Below are positions 59,877-64,000 of a stretch of DNA of 64,000 nt, one piece after another. The notes under the pieces were generated by a model. It was not told where the DNA came from. It did not search any database and saw only the letters and a list, made by a program, of their open reading frames with translations. How positions within the stretch are numbered: position 1 is the first letter of the stretch; every line of letters begins with the position of its first letter. The stretch lies in NCBI RefSeq assembly GCF_945859705.1, contig NC_079137.1:28019322-28083321 (forward strand), written 5' to 3'. The position numbers were made by a program, and so were the translations under genes. This DNA comes from Episyrphus balteatus. Taxonomy: Eukaryota > Arthropoda > Insecta > Diptera > Syrphidae.

Positions 59877-60395
59877 TTCTTTCAAAGTACCAACTTCTTA
59901 AAAATCAAAATTTGTTTTTTTCAGTGTAAAATTTATCCTTTTTTCATTTTTTCTCAATTAACCATTCTAATTCCAACTAATTACATCACTTTTTTTCGTT
60001 AGCCCACCCTTAGTTTAAAAAGTTATAACAAAAAACTTTTTTCAAAGTACCAACTTCTTAAAAATCAAAATTTGTTTTTTTTCAGTGTAAAATGTACCCT
60101 TTTTTCATTTTTTCTCAATTAACCATTCTAATTCCAACTAATTACATCACTTTTTTTCGTTAGCCCACCCTTAATTTAAAAAGTTATAACAAAAAACTTT
60201 TTTCAAAGTACCAACTTCTTAAAAATCAAAATTTGTTTTTTTTTCAGTGTAAAATTTATCCTTTTTTCATTTTTTATTAATTAAGCCCACCCTTAGTTTA
60301 AAAGTTATAACAAAAAACTTTTTTCAAAGTACCAACTTCTTAAAAATCAAAATTTGTTTTTTTTTTTTTCAGTGTAAAATTTATCCTTTTTTCAT
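59877..60395 (+). repeat. Four tandem units of about 160 bp
   Basis: Each unit carries CAAAGTACCAACTTCTTAAA, AGTGTAAAATTTATCC, TTTTTCATTTTTT, CTCAATTAACCATTC, CCAACTAATTACATCAC and CGTTAGCCCACCC. Starts at 59883, 60043, 60204 and 60325 give spacings of 160, 161 and 121 bp; the third unit lacks about 40 bp. Confidence 0.85.
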
Positions 60396-60666
60396 TTTTT
60401 AAACTAAGTGATGTAATTAGTTGGAATTAGAATGGTTAATTGATAAAAAATGAAAAAAGGATAAATTTTACACTGAAAAAAACAAATTTTGATTTTTAAG
60501 AAGTTGGTACTTTGAAAAAAGTTTTTTGTTATAACTTTTAAACTAAGGGTGGGCTAACAAAAAAAATCTTGAGCTATCCTGGGCTAACCTTGGGCAATCG
60601 AACCAGACAGGTTTGAAAAAAAAATTTTCATTTTGGGGTGCCAGCTTCACATAGCCCTTGTACTTA

Positions 60667-62313
60667 ACGTACGATTTATTTAACACTGCCAATAATTATT
60701 TCAAAAACTTTATTTTCATCAAGTGCCAAAAATAATCTCTTGGTGTTAAATTAATAAAAGATAAATATGTATGTATTCATATGTATATGAATGTAACATT
60801 CTTAAAGAACACATCGTTACATTAAAACTAATTTGATGAAGTGTTGATTTAAGCTTGCGGCAAAATAGTTTTCGAGTATATTTGTAAGTATTTAAGCTAA
60901 CACCTGAGGCAGCAAAATGTTTTCAATTCCAAATTCAATGTTACACAAGTTTCTAGATTTAATTTTCATAGCATCAACTTGTCAAGATTAACAAAAAGTG
61001 AGCAAATACTTTCATTTATTTGCTCAAAACTAATCCAAAAGCACCTACAATGCCTTGAATTACATTCATCCTTCCGAATTGCATTTGATTAATTATTTAT
61101 GCATCGTTCCTTCATTCCACACAGTGAGTGTATAGAACTAGCATCAGGACGCCTCTTCATATGTCGATTTTTCATCTCCGAATTTTGAAACTTTACCCGT
61201 CCCTAGTGCCAAAATAAAAACCACAACCTTAGAGAATCCCAGTGAAATTTAATCCAATTCAAGCCGCACTCTACCTTAAAATCCCACATAGAGCACTCCA
61301 TAAAATATTCACAGGAAAAACAGAGGAACTCCTTTCGTGAACTCTGACAGCTACTAACTTCCTGTATTAAAACCGAAATTTCAATTCAATTGTCCTCCAT
61401 ACACCAAAAACTGCTTGCTCCTACTTCCGTAAGCCCCAAAGACAGGAGTTTGTTCCTCGGTCGACGTCGTATCTACCTCGAGCCAAAAGCTCGAGAGCAA
61501 AGTAAATTTTTAATAGAAATTGCACCGAGTTCTCTTCCACATCCTATTCACAGAAAAACACACGCACACATACATAAAAATATATTTGATTTCATGCTCC
61601 AAATACTGCTCCACTCGCAGGAAAAAAAAAGAACACACACAAATAGCAAAATAAAAATAACAAACCTCGCCATCGTAATAGAACATAGAGGATAGAGTAA
61701 GAGAAAAGGCAAGGAGTGAGGTAGTTGGTATATAGTCCTGGAGGAATATGAGCGCAATTTCTAAATATCGCATCAACATTCTTATCATTCGAAATCCGGA
61801 AGGAACGAATGAGTACTCTTCATCTTCTTCCTAGCCTTTGTCGTCTTCCTATAGTCATCGAAGTCATAGCAATCCTTCTTGGTCTTTTATTCATCCTTGA
61901 ATGTGCCTTTGTCGACGCGTAGCTGTCGCCTAAGCGAAATCAATTCGTAAATTTTTCATCAAGACGCAATCTTCATCGTTTGCCATTGAATTGAATTTTT
62001 ATTTCAAGAAAAAATATCTCCAAGAAAAAGTAAACATTGGAAAGTATGTTAGTGGCGCTCATACAGTTGCTTACTGTTTTGTGTCACAATACAGATGGCG
62101 CGCACTCTCGTTTTCTGAATAATTTAAGTCACCGTAGGTATATGCGGAAGCATACATTGGTTCAAACTTAACAATAAATAACTGTTATGGGTGTTTTTTT
62201 TTAACGAGAAAGGATAATAACTTTTACTTTTTGGTATTTAATTTCTTAAGGTGTAGGTTTATGAAAAAAGATCGATTTTAAAGTGTAAACAACTTTATAT
62301 TCGCAAGGCCACA
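60667..62313. other. No recognised gene; balanced composition at 61.0-61.95 kb
   Basis: 61040-61950 is less AT-rich, with short overlapping frames (up to 101 codons) and no recognised domains. It may be single-copy host sequence or a conserved non-coding element. Confidence 0.4.
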
Positions 62314-62385
62314 CAGGAGCGTAGACTACATACCATTGGGGCAGCCCGGGCGATGCCCTGGACCTCGAACGTACGCCAAGGCCCC
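62314..62385. repeat. Possible hAT-like end
   Basis: CAGGAGCGTAGACTACATAC followed by GGGGCAGCCCGGGCGATGCC resembles the CAGTGGCGTAG...GGGGCCC style of insect hAT ends, with changes. No second end was identified. Confidence 0.3.
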
Positions 62386-64000
62386 CAATACAGATTATAT
62401 ATACAGTTAACTATAGTGAAGAAAACCTTACAAATATAAATAAACATATATGTACATAATAATCTAATGTTAACTCAGATTCTTAATCTGACATTTTATA
62501 AAAAAAAAAAAATTAAATAAAAACAAAAGAAACAAAAGCACGACTGAGGTCACACTAACTTGCTCTTGCAGTTCAAAGCACTTTTATGTTAGTTTATTTC
62601 TAGATTTTAAGAGCTGGCTCTATATAAATTTAAAAAAAAATTGATATTGGGAAGAGCCGACATTAAGGGCAAAATTTTGTTAAATGAAAAATAAAAATTT
62701 TTATATGACTTTTTTGGAAAAAATAAAAATGAAGTTTTATTGTAAATGAATATTACGTCTGCAAAGTTTAATCAAAATCGTTATAGCCGTTTTCGAGATA
62801 TTTGGTTTATATTGAAAAATTTGTATGGGAGGTACACTTTTTAAGCGAGATACATATATAAAAACAAAAACAAAAAAAACAACTTTCAGAATAGCATACA
62901 AATCTTCTGTAGGTACCAAACTTGAAGAAAATCCGTCCACCCGTTTAGGCTGTGGATATATGTACAGATGGACGCACAACCGCACAGATGCGCGGAAGGA
63001 ATTGCGAGACCCACATTTTCGGACTCCTCCATCATCGTAATGTTGGTTTCTATTAAAACCTCAATTTTTTTTTGACACGAAACCAATACTTGCCCTATAG
63101 ATGAGTCAGGCTTATTTCAATTTTTTTTTTTTTTTGAAAATTTCAATAACCATCGTTTTTTTTTTCGCCATACAAACAATTGATCAACGCAAAAATACCT
63201 TTTCAATGACATATGTATGACTCGTTGTTATTATCTCAGGGCCAAAACTACCATTGTCCTTTCTCCTGTGATTTAATTTCTGCGCATTAAAAATTAATTT
63301 TAGAGAATACGCAGGGATTTCCTAGAGTTCACATTTTTAAGAAACTTCCAAAAATTAGTACTTCTAACATTTGGAAACCGAGAAGAACGAAACAAATCGA
63401 GGAGAAGGAAAACAAACCGTATCACGAATTCCTTTCGTATCGGAAATTTGGTACGTGTCCCAAAAAAAACTATAACAGAATTCATTCGTAATGAAAAAAT
63501 TCATACAAATTGTCATTACGAACGGATTTAGTTATTGTTAATTCGATTTCGGGACGCGTAACAAATTTCAGATACAAATGGAATTTATGAAAAGGCCGGG
63601 TAAATTTTAGAATAGGGAAAAAAATTGATGATCTTATCATCATACGCCAGTGCCCATTTTGCTAAAACCATTTATTGAGTGCCCTATATTTCTATAATAA
63701 TATTATTATACAATAGGCTAAGTTCTTAGCTTTCAAATAAATGTATCACACGTTGTATTAGGCACTGCCAGTGATTAAAAAAAAAACATATTTTGCTGGG
63801 CCTCCTGCAAAATTTTCAAAAAAGAAATATCTTAAATTAAGAAAAATTTTATTTACATATTTATTTAAGAACTTTCGCCGCGCCGCCGCCGCCGGTTAGA
63901 CCTTCTAAAAAAAAAAACAAACAAAAAATACTATTTTCTTAAGTGAATGATTCAATTTGACATTTTCATGTTTCCTGGGATTCAAATTAAGACCATAAAG
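62386..64000. other. No recognised gene; degenerate repeat-like text at 62.7-63.0 kb
   Basis: 62750-63010 contains phrases such as AATCAAAATCGTTATAGCCG and GAAAATCCGTCCACCCGTTT followed by CAGATGGACGCAC, the style of widespread insect repeats. A short GCCGCGCCGCCGCCGCCG tract lies at 63877-63894. Nothing coding is supported. Confidence 0.35.

Larger units (their letters stand above)
58598..60666. mobile_element. Foldback element, family G, with tandem-repeat arms (about 2.07 kb)
   Basis: The outer 140 bp at each side are inverted copies: GGCTATGTGAAGCTGGCACC, CCTGTCTGGTTCGATTGCCC, the GTTAGCCCAGGATAGCCCA block and TTAGCCCACCCTTAG. GCCCA-AGGTTAGCCCAGG-type blocks repeat at 58668, 58827 and 58984 (about 158-bp spacing). 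Near the right side four direct units start at 59883, 60043, 60204 and 60325, followed by an inverted unit to about 60545. Tandem repeats within long inverted arms recall the Drosophila FB architecture. No transposase. A separate element is nested at 59310-59762. Confidence 0.8.

Overview
This window is AT-rich eukaryotic DNA, most likely from a fly (Diptera, probably Brachycera). The evidence is the single well-formed gene, which has four exons, three GT-AG introns of only 58-60 bp and a product resembling a fly-specific family of small secreted proteins. The repeat content is also insect-like: Jockey and RTE LINEs, hAT, Transib, piggyBac-like and Harbinger-like DNA elements, and many long foldback hairpins. 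Species cannot be named from the sequence alone.

Layout. 1-362: broken RTE endonuclease fragment, then a small hairpin. 4313-5812 and 7772-9271: two 1500-bp foldback elements (family A). 9292-10190: an old repeat (family J) split by a 475-bp element whose empty site is preserved in a second J copy at 17.9-18.2 kb. 10526-12130: a second foldback (B). 13901-16104: a Transib transposon with CACAGTG ends, a perfect 5-bp CGCCG target duplication and a decayed RAG1-like transposase. 18.2-18.9 kb: one arm of foldback C and a 173-bp hairpin element. 21.5-26.7 kb: a minus-strand Jockey LINE with several frameshifts; its ORF1 is interrupted by a 469-bp solo LTR carrying a TATA box and an array of heat-shock elements. 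27.1-28.4 kb: minisatellite and degenerate foldback D. 30745-31496: the only intact protein gene, minus strand. 31.9-32.8 kb: tRNA-like sequence and a relative of foldback G. 35.5-36.8 kb: piggyBac-like element and foldback F. 38.9-40.4 kb: internally deleted hAT with a nested 923-bp hAT-type MITE, and the same 923-bp element again, inverted, at 43.0-43.9 kb. 43969-44165: Harbinger-like MITE. 46.5-50.3 kb: repeat fragments and a 541-bp MITE. 50972-53004: full-length foldback C. 55.3-55.9 kb: second copy of repeat L. 58.6-60.7 kb: foldback G, with tandem repeats and a nested tRNA-like element.

The genes do not form a pathway. The region is a gene-poor repeat landscape around one small secreted-protein gene. 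The most informative content is structural: nested insertions with readable target duplications, and at least seven families of long inverted repeats, some of which share modules or show arm homogenisation and loop inversion. All calls were made by eye without alignment software or database searches; distances and identities are approximate unless exact coordinates are given.
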